Shown here in pieces: positions 16,560 to 26,544 of a DNA stretch of 64,000 bases. The notes beneath the pieces are model-generated. The model saw only the letters and a program-made list of their open reading frames with translations, ran no database searches and had not been told where the DNA came from. The position numbers and the translations under genes are program-made. Position 1 is the stretch's first letter. Every line of letters begins with the position of its first letter. Source of the stretch: Peribacillus acanthi (GTDB lineage Bacteria; Bacillota; Bacilli; Bacillales; DSM-1321). The stretch lies in NCBI RefSeq assembly GCF_003073175.1, contig NZ_QBBX01000012.1:47839-111838 (forward strand). The letters are read 5' to 3'.

Positions 16560-18146
16560 TTAAGAATGGTAAACAGATTGTTCTCCGATAACTGTCATTT
16601 TCACTTTTGCACGGAGTAAGTCCTCTTCCTGTAAAGTAAATAAATCCTGATGAAACACTGTAAAATCAGCTGCATAACCAGGTTTAATTAATCCAAAACG
16701 TTCTTCATTGCAAGCAGCATAGGCATTTTTGCAAGTAAATAATTGCAATGCTTGGTGCATGCTTAAACTTTCTTTAGGAAGAAAGGCATGACCTTCACCC
16801 TCAAAAGGTTTTCTGTAAATCGCTGCATGAATTCCGAATATAGGATTTAATCTTTCAATAGGAGCATCAGATCCCCCAGCACATATTAACCCTGCATCAA
16901 TCAATGTCTTCCAAGCGTAAGGCAAGTATACTGGATCATTTCCTAATCGTTCCATTGCCCAATTCCCATCAGAAGCAACAAAAACAGGTTGTATGTCTAA
17001 CACTAGAGACAAACCTTTACACTGCTCAATTAAATCTTTCCTTAACACAGATGCATGAATTAGTCTATCCCTAGTCCCTACAGGAGGAGGACATTCTTTA
17101 ATGGCTCCTAAAGCAAGTGAAAATGCTTCATCACCAATCGCATGAATCGCTACTGGAAGATTTTTAGTCCTAGCTTTTTTTACAAGCTCAATCAACTCTT
17201 TTGGTGTAAAAATCGCAAGGCCTCTATTCTCTGGATCATCTCCGTATGGCTTACTTAATAGTGCGGTTCTACCACCTAGGGACCCATCTGCAAATATCTT
17301 CATTGGACCAAATTCTACAAGTTCGCTCCCACTCTTGAAAAAATGACCACTAGAAACCATCTCATCAATGACTTCATGATGAACAAGTAAATGTGCACGT
17401 ATAGGAAGTTCTTCTTCAATGACTTCTTTAATAGCTCGGTATGTAGGGTGAAAGCCATTATAATAAAATAAATCCTCAGTATGTACACCTGTAATTCCAT
17501 ATCTATAACAATCATTAATGGCAATTCGTAAGGCTCTTTTCAAATACTCTTCATTAATTCCGGGTAAATGGTCTAAAATCGTCGATTGTGCTAGGTCATA
17601 AAAAAGACCGTTTAACCTGCCATTTTCATATCTACCAAAGTCACCCCCAGATGGTGGCGTTGATTGGTCGGATAGCCCTCCTACTTTCATGGCGACTGTA
17701 TTAGCCAATAATGCATGACGGCAGACTCTTTTAAGTACAATAGGATGGTTCTGAGATATTGCATCCAATTCATCCACAGTAATGATCTTTTGATTCTGCC
17801 AATTGTTCTCATTCCAACCCTCTGCTACGACCCACTCTCCATCTGGAATCTCACTACATTTTTTCATCACAGCTGCTAATACTTCTTCCCTACTCTTCAT
17901 ATGAGATAAATCTAATCTAAGCAGACTTTCTCCATGACCTATTAAGTGTAAGTGGCCATCCACCAATCCTGGTACCATCATTGCACCATTTAAGTCTATT
18001 TCGTCACTTTCTTTACCATATTTATGTTTAAGTTCTAAATAATTTCCTGTATCAATAATTTTACCTTCGTTGGTAAAAACTGCTTCTACCTTGTCATTTT
18101 CTTGAAGCATAGTATAAATCGTCCCACCGTGCCAAAGCTTCCCCAT
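16560..18146 (-). CDS. ytcJ: Amidohydrolase family 3 protein YtcJ
   Basis: A 528-residue metal-dependent hydrolase of the amidohydrolase_3 group (YtcJ-like). The metal ligands are visible in VDGHLHLIGHG (HxH), then Lys, HLLVHHEV, IHAIGDEAF and GGSDAPIERLNP. The frame has a GTG at 18155, but that codon lies inside the AAGGAGTG ribosome site; the ATG at 18146 has correct spacing and gives MGKLWHGGTIYTM. Related enzymes hydrolyse N-formyl or N-acyl imino compounds; the natural substrate is unknown. It follows ytcI, but a terminator lies between them. Confidence 0.93.
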   Translation of the reverse strand: MGKLWHGGTIYTMLQENDKVEAVFTNEGKIIDTGNYLELKHKYGKESDEIDLNGAMMVPGLVDGHLHLIGHGESLLRLDLSHMKSREEVLAAVMKKCSEIPDGEWVVAEGWNENNWQNQKIITVDELDAISQNHPIVLKRVCRHALLANTVAMKVGGLSDQSTPPSGGDFGRYENGRLNGLFYDLAQSTILDHLPGINEEYLKRALRIAINDCYRYGITGVHTEDLFYYNGFHPTYRAIKEVIEEELPIRAHLLVHHEVIDEMVSSGHFFKSGSELVEFGPMKIFADGSLGGRTALLSKPYGDDPENRGLAIFTPKELIELVKKARTKNLPVAIHAIGDEAFSLALGAIKECPPPVGTRDRLIHASVLRKDLIEQCKGLSLVLDIQPVFVASDGNWAMERLGNDPVYLPYAWKTLIDAGLICAGGSDAPIERLNPIFGIHAAIYRKPFEGEGHAFLPKESLSMHQALQLFTCKNAYAACNEERFGLIKPGYAADFTVFHQDLFTLQEEDLLRAKVKMTVIGEQSVYHS

Positions 18147-18225
18147 AAATGTCACTCCTTTTCATTTAAACCATTATAATTGCCATTACTATACCTCCAC
18201 AAACTTTATTAAAAGTAGTGCACGT

Positions 18226-18273
18226 AAAAACCCAAAGATATAGTCGATTGAAGACGTTAATCTTTGGGTTTTT
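18226..18273 (-). terminator. Terminator of ytcI
   Basis: AAAAACCCAAAGAT (18226-18239) pairs with ATCTTTGGGTTTTT (18260-18273), between ytcI and ytcJ. Confidence 0.85.
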
Positions 18274-18341
18274 CTATTATTCTTAGTGGCAAATTTAGTT
18301 ATAGATGATATTACTTTTTTGCGATCAACTACACATTCTTT

Positions 18342-19925
18342 TTATTTCGATGCTAATGCTTGTTCTTGTTGTCTTAATTCGATTCTTCTAATTTTACCTG
18401 AAGTTGTCTTTGGCAATTCCTCAATAAATTCAATTTTTCTTGGATATTTATAAGGTGCTGTCAAATCTTTTACATGTTGTTGCAGTTTAGAGATTAATTC
18501 AGGATCATTTGAGTCAATGTCTTCTCTTAAAACGATGAAAGCTTTTACAACATGCCCACGAACTTCATCTGGACTAGCTACAACAGCACACTCTTTAACT
18601 GCGGGATGTTTAACAAGAGCATCCTCAACTTCAAATGGCCCAATTGTATACCCAGAACTGATAATAATATCGTCTCCACGACCCTCGAACCAGAAATATC
18701 CGTCCTCATCCATTTTAGCTTTATCTCCCGTAATATAATAATCTCCACGGAACTGCATGGCAGTACGTTCTGGATCTTTATAATAATTCTTGAAAAGTGC
18801 TGGAGTTTCAACATGGACCGCAATATCCCCAACCTCACCAACTGCGCAAGGCTCCCCTTGCTCATTCACAATTTCCACACGGTTACCAGGAGTAGGTCTT
18901 CCCATTGAACCAGCTCTTAATTCCATGTCTTTTGTTGTTCCTACTAATAATGTATTTTCAGTTTGGCCATATCCATCACGAACGGTCACATTGAAATGCT
19001 TTTGAAAAGTCTCAATGACTTCACGATTTAATGGTTCTCCTGCTGAAACTGCACTATGAAGTTTTTCTAATTTATAATCTCCTAAGTTGTCCACCTTTGC
19101 CATAAGACGGTATTCAGTCGGTGTACAACAAAGAACATTCACTTCATGCTGATCAAGTAATTCCAAATACTTTTTAGGTTCAAATTTGCCATTATACACT
19201 AATCCAGTAGCACCTGATCCTAGAACAGAAAGGAACGGACTCCAAATCCATTTCTGCCAACCTGGTCCAGCAGTTGCCCAAACCGTATCACTTTCTTCAA
19301 TGCATAACCATTTTGCTGCAGCTGTTCGTAAGTGAGCATATGCCCATCCATGTGTATGTACAACACCCTTTGGATTACCTGTAGTTCCTGAAGTGTAGGA
19401 TAAGAAGGCCATGTCCTCTGCTTTTGTGGCTGCAGCTTCAAATTCTTCAGAAGCAGATTTCATTTCTTCATCCAACAGTAACCAGCCATCCTTTGCTTGC
19501 CCTACAGATAGCTTAACTAACTGCTCAAATTCAGATACTGACTCTAACTCACTAGTATATGGGTGATAGCTAATAACACCCTTAACATCACCATGAGTAA
19601 TACGATACTGAAGATCCTTTGTCTTTAGCATTTCTGAACTTGGTATTACAACTAAACCTGCTTTTAATGCAGCTATATATACTTGATATGCCTCGACTAA
19701 ACGAGGAATGATGACTAGCACCGTATCGCCTTGTTTTAATCCATGTTTTATGAAAACATTGCTTATTTTGTTCGCTGATTTGAATAAATCTTGGTATGTA
19801 ATCTCTTTTTTGTTACCGCTTTCATCTTCCCATAAAAGTGCCTTCTTTTCGGAATTTGTCGCAAAGCGTTCCATTTCACTGGTTAAATTGTACATTTCTG
19901 GAGCAAGTAAATCTTCACGTTTCAT
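18342..19925 (-). CDS. ytcI: Acyl-CoA synthetase (YtcI/MbcS-like)
   Basis: ANL-superfamily enzyme that activates a carboxylic acid through an acyl-adenylate and joins it to CoA. It has 527 residues. Motifs: the P-loop-like YTSGTTGNPKGVVHTHG, YGQTENT, YITGDKAKMDEDGYFWFEGR and the C-terminal PKTTSGKIRRIELR with the catalytic Lys. It resembles medium/branched-chain acyl-CoA synthetases such as MbcS rather than acetyl-CoA synthetase; acsA itself is at 37.3 kb. AAGGGGGAGGA precedes the ATG. The substrate (short or branched chain) is inferred. Confidence 0.92.
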   Translation of the reverse strand: MKREDLLAPEMYNLTSEMERFATNSEKKALLWEDESGNKKEITYQDLFKSANKISNVFIKHGLKQGDTVLVIIPRLVEAYQVYIAALKAGLVVIPSSEMLKTKDLQYRITHGDVKGVISYHPYTSELESVSEFEQLVKLSVGQAKDGWLLLDEEMKSASEEFEAAATKAEDMAFLSYTSGTTGNPKGVVHTHGWAYAHLRTAAAKWLCIEESDTVWATAGPGWQKWIWSPFLSVLGSGATGLVYNGKFEPKKYLELLDQHEVNVLCCTPTEYRLMAKVDNLGDYKLEKLHSAVSAGEPLNREVIETFQKHFNVTVRDGYGQTENTLLVGTTKDMELRAGSMGRPTPGNRVEIVNEQGEPCAVGEVGDIAVHVETPALFKNYYKDPERTAMQFRGDYYITGDKAKMDEDGYFWFEGRGDDIIISSGYTIGPFEVEDALVKHPAVKECAVVASPDEVRGHVVKAFIVLREDIDSNDPELISKLQQHVKDLTAPYKYPRKIEFIEELPKTTSGKIRRIELRQQEQALASK

Positions 19926-20154
19926 AAATATTCCTCCCCCTTCATAATTACAACATTAAACAACTTTACTTTATTATACAAAATAGTTAGATTTTTTTAA
20001 ATTGTTTTTATAATAAAAATTTTCCAATATAGTAATAGTAGAAAAGTGAAATGATTTATTTTTATATGGAAATAAAGCAAAAAATCTTGTAAGAAATCCA
20101 TAACAATTAAATATAATAGTTTTTAAATACATCATTTTACTCCCTAAACAATGT

Positions 20155-20185
20155 AAAAAAGAGCCGACCGAAGTCGACTCTTTTT
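20155..20185 (-). terminator. Terminator of the SASP gene
   Basis: Minus-strand stem AAAAAGAGUCGAC with GUCGGCUCUUUUUU closed by a UUCG tetraloop. Confidence 0.9.
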
Positions 20186-20202
20186 GCAGCCATTTTATTT
20201 AA

Positions 20203-20403
20203 TTATTTTTGGTATCCGCCTAATTGTTGTTCAGCCATTTGAACTAGACGTTTAGTGATTTCACCACCAACTGAACCGTTAGCGCGAGCTGTAGAATCTG
20301 GTCCAAGTTGTACTCCGAATTCTGAAGCGATTTCATACTTCATAGAGTCAAGAGCGTTTTGTACTCCTGGTACTAATAATTGGTTTGAGCTGTTGTTTGC
20401 CAT
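20203..20403 (-). CDS. sspA: Alpha/beta-type small acid-soluble spore protein
   Basis: A 66-residue DNA-binding protein that coats forespore DNA and protects it from UV, and serves as an amino-acid store. The conserved core is present: [20 protein letters not shown], then [20 protein letters not shown], which holds the GPR protease site, and [16 protein letters not shown]. The ATG has a perfect AAAGGAGGTGA site. Expression should depend on sigma-G; TGAACA with CGTATATA 17 bases on upstream is a weak candidate. It sits next to thiI, where B. subtilis has sspA, but paralogues are so alike that the symbol is by position. Confidence 0.97.
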   Translation of the reverse strand: MANNSSNQLLVPGVQNALDSMKYEIASEFGVQLGPDSTARANGSVGGEITKRLVQMAEQQLGGYQK

Positions 20404-20519
20404 GTGTTTTCACCTCCTTTGTAACAATAGATTGTGTAAAAACACATGGCTATATACGAAATCATCTTTGGTAATTGTTCACAGAAAGTCCAAATTTAAT
20501 TAAACATTTGAGTAGGAAA

Positions 20520-21731
20520 TTAAAATAAATCCGAGTCTTCATTTGACTTATTCTTTTCTGCCTTTGAAGAAAAGTGAAGGGTCTCTGTCATTTGCACCGC
20601 TTCCGATATTAAATCCTCAAAATCAACAAAGCTTTCATAATGATTCACTTTGTCACGTTTGGGCTTTGTTTTTGGATTAGCTGGTGTGAATACCGTACAG
20701 CAATCCTCAAAAGGACGATTTGAAATTTCTAATGTACCAAGTTCATTTGCTATCGCTATAATATCATTTTTATCCATTGTAATAAGTGGACGTAGTATTG
20801 GGGTATTGGTAACTTCATTAATTGTAAACATACTGTCCAGAGTCTGACTAGCAACTTGTCCTAAACTCTCACCGGTTACGATCGCTAATGCTTCATTTTT
20901 CTCCCTTAATTTATCAGCCAATTTTAGCATTAGTCTTCTTGTTGTAGTCATCGAATAGTTTTCAGGAATTTGTTTTTGAATTAGTGTCTGTATAGAAGTG
21001 AACGGGACAATGTGTAATGTCATATGTCCGGTAATCTGAGAAAGCACTTCTGCCAAGTCAATTACTTTTTGTTTAGAGCGTTCACTTGTAAATGGTGGAC
21101 TATAAAAATGGATACACTCAATTTCTAAACCCCTCTTCATCGATAAATAACCAGCAACAGGGCTATCAATTCCTCCAGAAAGCATGAGCATTGCCTTACC
21201 GCTTGTCCCATAAGGAAGACCTCCAGCACCAGGAATCACTCTTCCAGTCAAGAATACAGCCTCTTTACGTACTTCCACTAATAGATTTAGGTCTGGCTTT
21301 CTAACATCGACCTTAAGGTTCTTGATATTTTTAAGAACAAATCCACCAACACTATGATTGATTTCATCAGTATCAAACGGGAACTCTTTATCCGCACGTT
21401 TAGTCGTCACTTTAAAAGTACGAATATCTTCTTTGATATCCTGCACATAAAAAAGGGCAGCTTTTTTTATTTCTTCCAAATCTTTTTCAACCTTTACGGC
21501 AGGGCTGAATGATTGAATCCCAAATATCCCCTTTATTTTTTCAAGGATTGGTTCAACCGGCTCTTCATTTAAAAGAATATACATCCGATCTCTCGTTGCT
21601 TCTATTTTAATGGAAGGAAAAGGGTGTAATGCTTTTTTTATACTTCTTCTTAATCGATCTACAAATCCTTTTCTATTTCTTCCTTTCGTCGACAATTCTC
21701 CGTAACGGATAATAATATGATCATATTTCAT
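20520..21731 (-). CDS. thiI: tRNA 4-thiouridine synthetase ThiI
   Basis: Transfers sulfur to uridine-8 of tRNA using ATP, and may also feed thiamine synthesis. Its 403 residues are the short form without the C-terminal rhodanese domain of E. coli ThiI. N-terminal ferredoxin-like and THUMP domains (about 1-165) precede the PP-loop LSGGIDSPVAGYLSMKRG (SGGIDS at 185-190). The start lies two bases after the stop of the cysteine desulfurase gene, its sulfur donor, so they are one operon. B. subtilis has the same nifZ-thiI pair. Confidence 0.97.
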   Translation of the reverse strand: MKYDHIIIRYGELSTKGRNRKGFVDRLRRSIKKALHPFPSIKIEATRDRMYILLNEEPVEPILEKIKGIFGIQSFSPAVKVEKDLEEIKKAALFYVQDIKEDIRTFKVTTKRADKEFPFDTDEINHSVGGFVLKNIKNLKVDVRKPDLNLLVEVRKEAVFLTGRVIPGAGGLPYGTSGKAMLMLSGGIDSPVAGYLSMKRGLEIECIHFYSPPFTSERSKQKVIDLAEVLSQITGHMTLHIVPFTSIQTLIQKQIPENYSMTTTRRLMLKLADKLREKNEALAIVTGESLGQVASQTLDSMFTINEVTNTPILRPLITMDKNDIIAIANELGTLEISNRPFEDCCTVFTPANPKTKPKRDKVNHYESFVDFEDLISEAVQMTETLHFSSKAEKNKSNEDSDLF

Positions 21732-21733
21732 TT

Positions 21734-22879
21734 CTAAGACCTCATCACTTGTTTTAATTGTGTTATGGTTTGTTCAACTGCTTTTATAAATATCTTTGCT
21801 TCATTTAGATTATTCTGATAGCTTAAGCTAATTCGGACAGTACTACTAGCGACAGCTTCATCATTAGTCATGGCGAAAACTGTTTGACTTATAGTTTTCT
21901 TTTTTGAAGAACAGGCACTAGTCGTGGATACATATATCCCCTTTTCTTCCAAATCATGAATAACCACTTCTGATTTCATCCCAGGTAAGGAGAAATTCAG
22001 TATATGTGGGGCAGAAAACTGAGTAGGTGTGTTTATGACAACCCCCTCGATTGCTTCTAACTTTGAACGTAGATATTGCTTGATTTCTTCCAAAAGTGCC
22101 TTACTAGACTGCATCTCTTGTTTAATCATTCTCAATGCCTTAGCGGTAGAAACAGCTCCTGCTACATTTTCGGTCCCACTACGGAGCTTCATTTCTTGAT
22201 TTCCACCTGATAGTAGGGGAGAAATCTGTACACCTTCTCTTACATAAAGGAACCCATTTCCCTTTAGTCCATGAAATTTATGGGCAGAGAATGTACACAA
22301 ATCAATATGACTATCCTTTATATTTAAATCCACCTTTCCCACCCCCTGAATATGGTCAACGTGGAATAGTAATTTTGAATAATTCTTTAAACGTTTTCCG
22401 ATTTCAGAAATAGGCTGGACTGTTCCTGTTTCATTGTTGACATGCATCACAGACACAAGAATAGTATCTTTTCTAATGGATTTCTCTAATTCATCTACTG
22501 ATATCCTGCCGTACTTGTCCACATTTAGAGCTGTTATCTCAAAACCTAGAGATTGAAGCTGTTCACAGGCAAGTTTAACTGATGGATGTTCAATGCTACT
22601 AATAATGATATGTTTTCCTCTATTTTGATGGGCGAGTGCTATACCCTTTATCGCCAGGTTATTTCCTTCAGTACCACCTGATGTAAAGAATATCTCCCTT
22701 TCCCTTACCTCTAATAACTCTGCAATCTGACTTCTCGCTTGACTTAAAAGTCTTTCTGCTTTAGCCCCAATACCATGGAGTGAAGAGGGATTACCATAAT
22801 ATTCTGTCGATACCTTTACGAATGAATGAATTACCTCATTGTAAGGAACTGTTGTTGCACTATTGTCAAAATAAATCAT
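21734..22879 (-). CDS. nifZ: Cysteine desulfurase (NifZ/IscS-like) for thiI
   Basis: PLP enzyme that takes sulfur from cysteine and passes it as persulfide to ThiI. 381 residues. Visible are MIYFDNSATTVPYNEV, FTSGGTEGNNLAIKG, the PLP lysine in SAHKFHGLKGNGFLYVREG and the active-site Cys in STTSACSSKKK, followed by RISLSYQN. The open frame runs 25 codons further upstream, but the ATG at 22879 gives the family N-terminus and has CGGCGGTG before it. Two bases separate it from thiI. The gene name follows B. subtilis nifZ. Confidence 0.95.
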   Translation of the reverse strand: MIYFDNSATTVPYNEVIHSFVKVSTEYYGNPSSLHGIGAKAERLLSQARSQIAELLEVREREIFFTSGGTEGNNLAIKGIALAHQNRGKHIIISSIEHPSVKLACEQLQSLGFEITALNVDKYGRISVDELEKSIRKDTILVSVMHVNNETGTVQPISEIGKRLKNYSKLLFHVDHIQGVGKVDLNIKDSHIDLCTFSAHKFHGLKGNGFLYVREGVQISPLLSGGNQEMKLRSGTENVAGAVSTAKALRMIKQEMQSSKALLEEIKQYLRSKLEAIEGVVINTPTQFSAPHILNFSLPGMKSEVVIHDLEEKGIYVSTTSACSSKKKTISQTVFAMTNDEAVASSTVRISLSYQNNLNEAKIFIKAVEQTITQLKQVMRS

Positions 22880-23138
22880 TCTTATACACCGCCGTTTGTC
22901 TGCCTTTTCGCAATTTACTATATTATCATATGAGAGGCGTGAAGAAAACCACATTTCATAGGGAGAAATTCCCTCTTCTTAAGTTGCAATCTTTATTCTT
23001 AAATAACCCCATACTAGGGAAGTAATTCTAATGATTTTTGATATTTTATAATTATAATTATTTTAATGTACTTAAAATTTACACTTTTTTAAAACATGAC
23101 TATTTTTCAAAAAGATATGATAGTATGTAAACTGTTCA

Positions 23139-23202
23139 AAATTTCTGGTAAATAATCAGGAGGTTCCAACTTCATTATGAATCAACAAATTTCTGGTAAA
23201 CA
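23139..23202 (+). promoter_or_regulatory. Two CodY-like boxes at the brnQ start
   Basis: The 15-mer AAATTTCTGGTAAAT at 23139-23153 matches the CodY consensus AATTTTCWGAAAATT at 11 of 15 positions. A near copy, AAATTTCTGGTAAAC, lies at 23188-23202 inside the first codons of the gene. CodY control of branched-chain amino acid carriers is known in Bacillus. The second copy may simply reflect codon choice. Confidence 0.35.
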
Positions 23203-24499
23203 AACCATTGCGATAGGACTAATGCTATTCGCATTATTTCTAGGCGCTGGCAATATTATTTTCCCGCCATTTTTAGGTCAACAGGCAGGAACCAATCTTT
23301 GGATTGCAGTGTTTGGATTTTTAGTTACCGGAGTAGGCCTCCCATTACTAGGTGTTGTCGCTATTGCAAAATCTGGTAATTTGCAAACGCTTGCAAATCG
23401 TGTTAGCCCACTCTTCGGATTGGTTTTTTCCATAGTTCTTTACTTAGCAATCGGACCACTGTTCGGTATACCCCGAACTGGAATTGTAGCTTATGAAATC
23501 GGAGTCACTCCTTTCTTAGCAGCTGAAACAATAAAAAGTCCATTACCGCTTTTTATATATACAGTTATTTTCTTTTTAATTACAGCTTGGCTATCATTGA
23601 ACCCTGCTAAGCTAGTTGATAGAATTGGAAAAGTTATCACTCCGTTGATGATTGCAGTTCTAATTATCTTAGTAGCAAAAAGTTTTATTTCTCCAATGGG
23701 AGAACCTGGTCAGCCTTCAGGTGAATATGTTACGCAACCTTTTTTCAAAGGATTTATTGAAGGGTATTTGACAATGGATACAATCGCATCTCTTGTATTT
23801 GGAATTGTAGTCATATCCTCCATTAAGGGCATGGGCATTACAAATGAAAAATCCATAACAAAAGCTTGTATCACTGCTGGTCTCATCGCTGCTCTTGGAC
23901 TTGCTTTTGTATATATATCGTTGACATATATAGGAGCGACAAGTATGGATGCCATTGGAGCAATGGATAATGGCGGAGCTATAATTTCTGCTTCAGCGAA
24001 GTACTTCTATGGCACATTCGGGACAATAATATTAGGATTAACGATCACTTTTGCTTGTTTAACTACTAGTATTGGTTTGGTTTCTTCTTGTGCGAAATAT
24101 TTTTCAGAAGTAATGCCTTCTGTTTCATATAAAACATTTGTCCTGGTGTTATCTGTGTTCAGTATGATCGTAGCGAATATTGGACTTACTCAATTAATTT
24201 CGGTTTCCTTACCTGTCTTAGTATTCGTATATCCATTGGCAATTGTATTAATCATTCTGTCCTTCTTCCACGATTCATTTGGAGGAGCACCTCTTGTATA
24301 CAAATTAGCCTTGGTTTTAACAGGTATAGTAAGCTTAATTGATGGATTAGCGGCAGCAAACATTCATATTCCTTTATTGGATTCTTTATACAAATATTTA
24401 CCTTTATCATCACAAGGAATTGGATGGGTAGTTCCGGCTATCGTAGGAGCGCTAATCGGTTTAGTAATTTCTAATATAAATGGCAAAAAAGCTAATTAA
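23177..24499 (+). CDS. braB: Branched-chain amino acid carrier, BrnQ/BraB family
   Basis: A 440-residue membrane symporter (LIVCS family) for leucine, isoleucine and valine, with about twelve hydrophobic segments. The N-terminal QTIAIGLMLFALFLGAGNII followed by FPPFLGQQAG is the family signature. AGGAGGTTCC precedes the ATG. The location between nifZ and ezrA is that of B. subtilis braB. Monocistronic; CodY-like sequences overlap the start region. Confidence 0.95.
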   Translation: MNQQISGKQTIAIGLMLFALFLGAGNIIFPPFLGQQAGTNLWIAVFGFLVTGVGLPLLGVVAIAKSGNLQTLANRVSPLFGLVFSIVLYLAIGPLFGIPRTGIVAYEIGVTPFLAAETIKSPLPLFIYTVIFFLITAWLSLNPAKLVDRIGKVITPLMIAVLIILVAKSFISPMGEPGQPSGEYVTQPFFKGFIEGYLTMDTIASLVFGIVVISSIKGMGITNEKSITKACITAGLIAALGLAFVYISLTYIGATSMDAIGAMDNGGAIISASAKYFYGTFGTIILGLTITFACLTTSIGLVSSCAKYFSEVMPSVSYKTFVLVLSVFSMIVANIGLTQLISVSLPVLVFVYPLAIVLIILSFFHDSFGGAPLVYKLALVLTGIVSLIDGLAAANIHIPLLDSLYKYLPLSSQGIGWVVPAIVGALIGLVISNINGKKAN

Positions 24500-24502
24500 A
24501 TG

Positions 24503-24543
24503 ACATGAAAAAACTCCGTCAATATGGCGGAGTTTTTTCATGT
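24503..24543. terminator. Bidirectional terminator between braB and ezrA
   Basis: ACATGAAAAAACTCCG (24503-24518) pairs with CGGAGTTTTTTCATGT (24528-24543); symmetric A and T runs. Confidence 0.9.
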
Positions 24544-24546
24544 ATT

Positions 24547-26244
24547 CTATTTTACTTCTTCAAGATTCAATTCAAACTCAAGTTTTTGGAGACAGCCTGG
24601 TTCAACCTTTTCAAGGGCTGAAGCCGCTTCTTCCACAGCTTGTTCATATTCGTAACTCATAAATTTATCTTCTGCGTTTTTCAATGCAACTGCAACTAAT
24701 TGGTATTTACTACGGTAACGATTTCCATATTGAATGATTCGTTCAGCTAAATACATTTGTTCAATTAATCGACTTGTAAGTTCATAAAACTCGTTAACCG
24801 AATGGACTGCTTTCTCTAAAAAAATATGGACTGCAGACATATCAAGTGGTTTTTCTTCTAATTTCTGATGTACGTCTTCTAGACTTACCATTACATCTTG
24901 TAAATATTCTTTATAGCTCAATGGCAACCCAGGTAAATTACTTTTTACAATCATTCTGTTGGCAGAAGCTAGTTTTTTCTTTAAATCTTGAACCGTATTA
25001 CGTGCTTCGATTTCATCTTTTCTTAATGTTTGGAGCTTAATAGTGAAGGCTTCAAACTCTTTCTTTATTGCCGAGACACCTTCTTCGATTTCCTTCATAT
25101 CATCTGCTAACAAAGAATAAGCCGTCTGGCTTTGTTCTACTTTAACCTTGAACACTTCAAAACGCTTGACTAGATGACTTAATTGTTTTTCATTTTGTCT
25201 ATGTGATTCTAGCTCAGATTCTGTGATGTGATAGGTTTGTTGTACAAAAGAAATTTCAGTTTTCAATTTGTCATTTTCAAACTGAATAGAAGATATACCT
25301 TCCTCAAGTTGGATATTGTTTTTATGAACGATTTGTTTTGAAACAGCCTCTTTTTCTAATAGATCATACAATACATTCATACTATCTCGAAGTTCTTGCA
25401 TCCCTACTTCAATCTCTGCTGTTTCAGCTTTTGAAATATGGTCTGCATATCTTTCCAAAGCTAGCTCCATCATGGAGATTTCTTTTTCAAAGTCAATATG
25501 ATTAAGAATGTATCCTTGATCAACCATTTCAGAATGCCCATCTTTTAATTCTTCTATTTGCGAAGGTAAGGAAGATTGAATCTCTACTAACAGATTAGGG
25601 ATAACCTCCATCTTACCAGCTAATTCTTTTAGCATAGATTTAATTTTTAATACATGCTCACGAGCCTTTAAATAGTTTCCATTTTCAGTAGCATCTTCAA
25701 ACTCTGAGAATACTTCAACAACCTGCTCCAATAAAACTTCCAATCTACCAGCTGCAGCTCCAAATGTATGTCTGTGTGCTAGAAGAGCTTTCTTAGATGT
25801 TCTATACGCTTCTTTCAATTCATCGATTTCTGTTCGGTTTTTTTCTTCACTACCTACAAGCTCATGTAATTCAGAAAGTATCGTTTGGATACTAGACTCG
25901 ATTTCTTTAAGCTTTTCTTCAATACTATGTTGAACCTGTTTCGATTTAGAAAATCTATATTTATCAACATACTCTTCAGCATCGAACAGTAGCTCTTCAA
26001 CATCTGGAAGATACACTGTTATAATGGAATCCCACTCTTTTCTCCATCGCTCAAATAGTTCCTCGGTTTCCCCAGTCATATTCAATTGTTTAATTTTAGC
26101 CAATTCATCCAATACTGGCCTATTCATAATATCCATCTTCCAAGCTTCCAACTTGTCTATCTCTCGATAATGCTTTTTTCTAAAGAAGAATCCCATTGTA
26201 ATCAGTCCAATAACTATTAGTATCAACACTAATATGTACTCCAT
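24547..26244 (-). CDS. ezrA: Septation ring formation regulator EzrA
   Basis: Membrane-anchored negative regulator of FtsZ ring assembly that also links division to wall synthesis. 565 residues, normal for the family: a single N-terminal membrane segment (about residues 2-19) with the N-terminus outside, then almost wholly coiled coil in spectrin-like repeats, and the C-terminal patch YRSKYQLVAVALKNAE and YEYEQAVEEAASALEKVEPG. It lies between braB and hisJ as in B. subtilis. Monocistronic. Confidence 0.97.
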   Translation of the reverse strand: MEYILVLILIVIGLITMGFFFRKKHYREIDKLEAWKMDIMNRPVLDELAKIKQLNMTGETEELFERWRKEWDSIITVYLPDVEELLFDAEEYVDKYRFSKSKQVQHSIEEKLKEIESSIQTILSELHELVGSEEKNRTEIDELKEAYRTSKKALLAHRHTFGAAAGRLEVLLEQVVEVFSEFEDATENGNYLKAREHVLKIKSMLKELAGKMEVIPNLLVEIQSSLPSQIEELKDGHSEMVDQGYILNHIDFEKEISMMELALERYADHISKAETAEIEVGMQELRDSMNVLYDLLEKEAVSKQIVHKNNIQLEEGISSIQFENDKLKTEISFVQQTYHITESELESHRQNEKQLSHLVKRFEVFKVKVEQSQTAYSLLADDMKEIEEGVSAIKKEFEAFTIKLQTLRKDEIEARNTVQDLKKKLASANRMIVKSNLPGLPLSYKEYLQDVMVSLEDVHQKLEEKPLDMSAVHIFLEKAVHSVNEFYELTSRLIEQMYLAERIIQYGNRYRSKYQLVAVALKNAEDKFMSYEYEQAVEEAASALEKVEPGCLQKLEFELNLEEVK

Positions 26245-26544
26245 TGTAAGCCCCCGTTCGCCAAAACTAAGCTATAATACAAAAAATATATTATAAAAAT
26301 GGGATAATCGAATTTCGTACACTATCCCAATAATTGAAAAACCCCTATGTATATATGTAAAAACTAGTAAATGTTCTTAACAATGCTTTTATGATACCAT
26401 GTAAACAACCATTTTTAACTATAAAAATGAATTTTTTGAATAAATTATTCTTCAATAAGGAAAAGCAAGGCTCCTTATTATCCCAACTTGCCACAACTCT
26501 ACCTTTTACACAAAATCATTTATTTTAAGAAGGGGTGAACTTCT
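26245..26544. other. Divergent intergenic region ezrA / hisJ
   Basis: Three hundred AT-rich bases holding both promoters. An inverted repeat TGGGATA/TATCCCA lies at about 26299-26328. I see no small gene or clear regulatory site otherwise. Confidence 0.4.
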
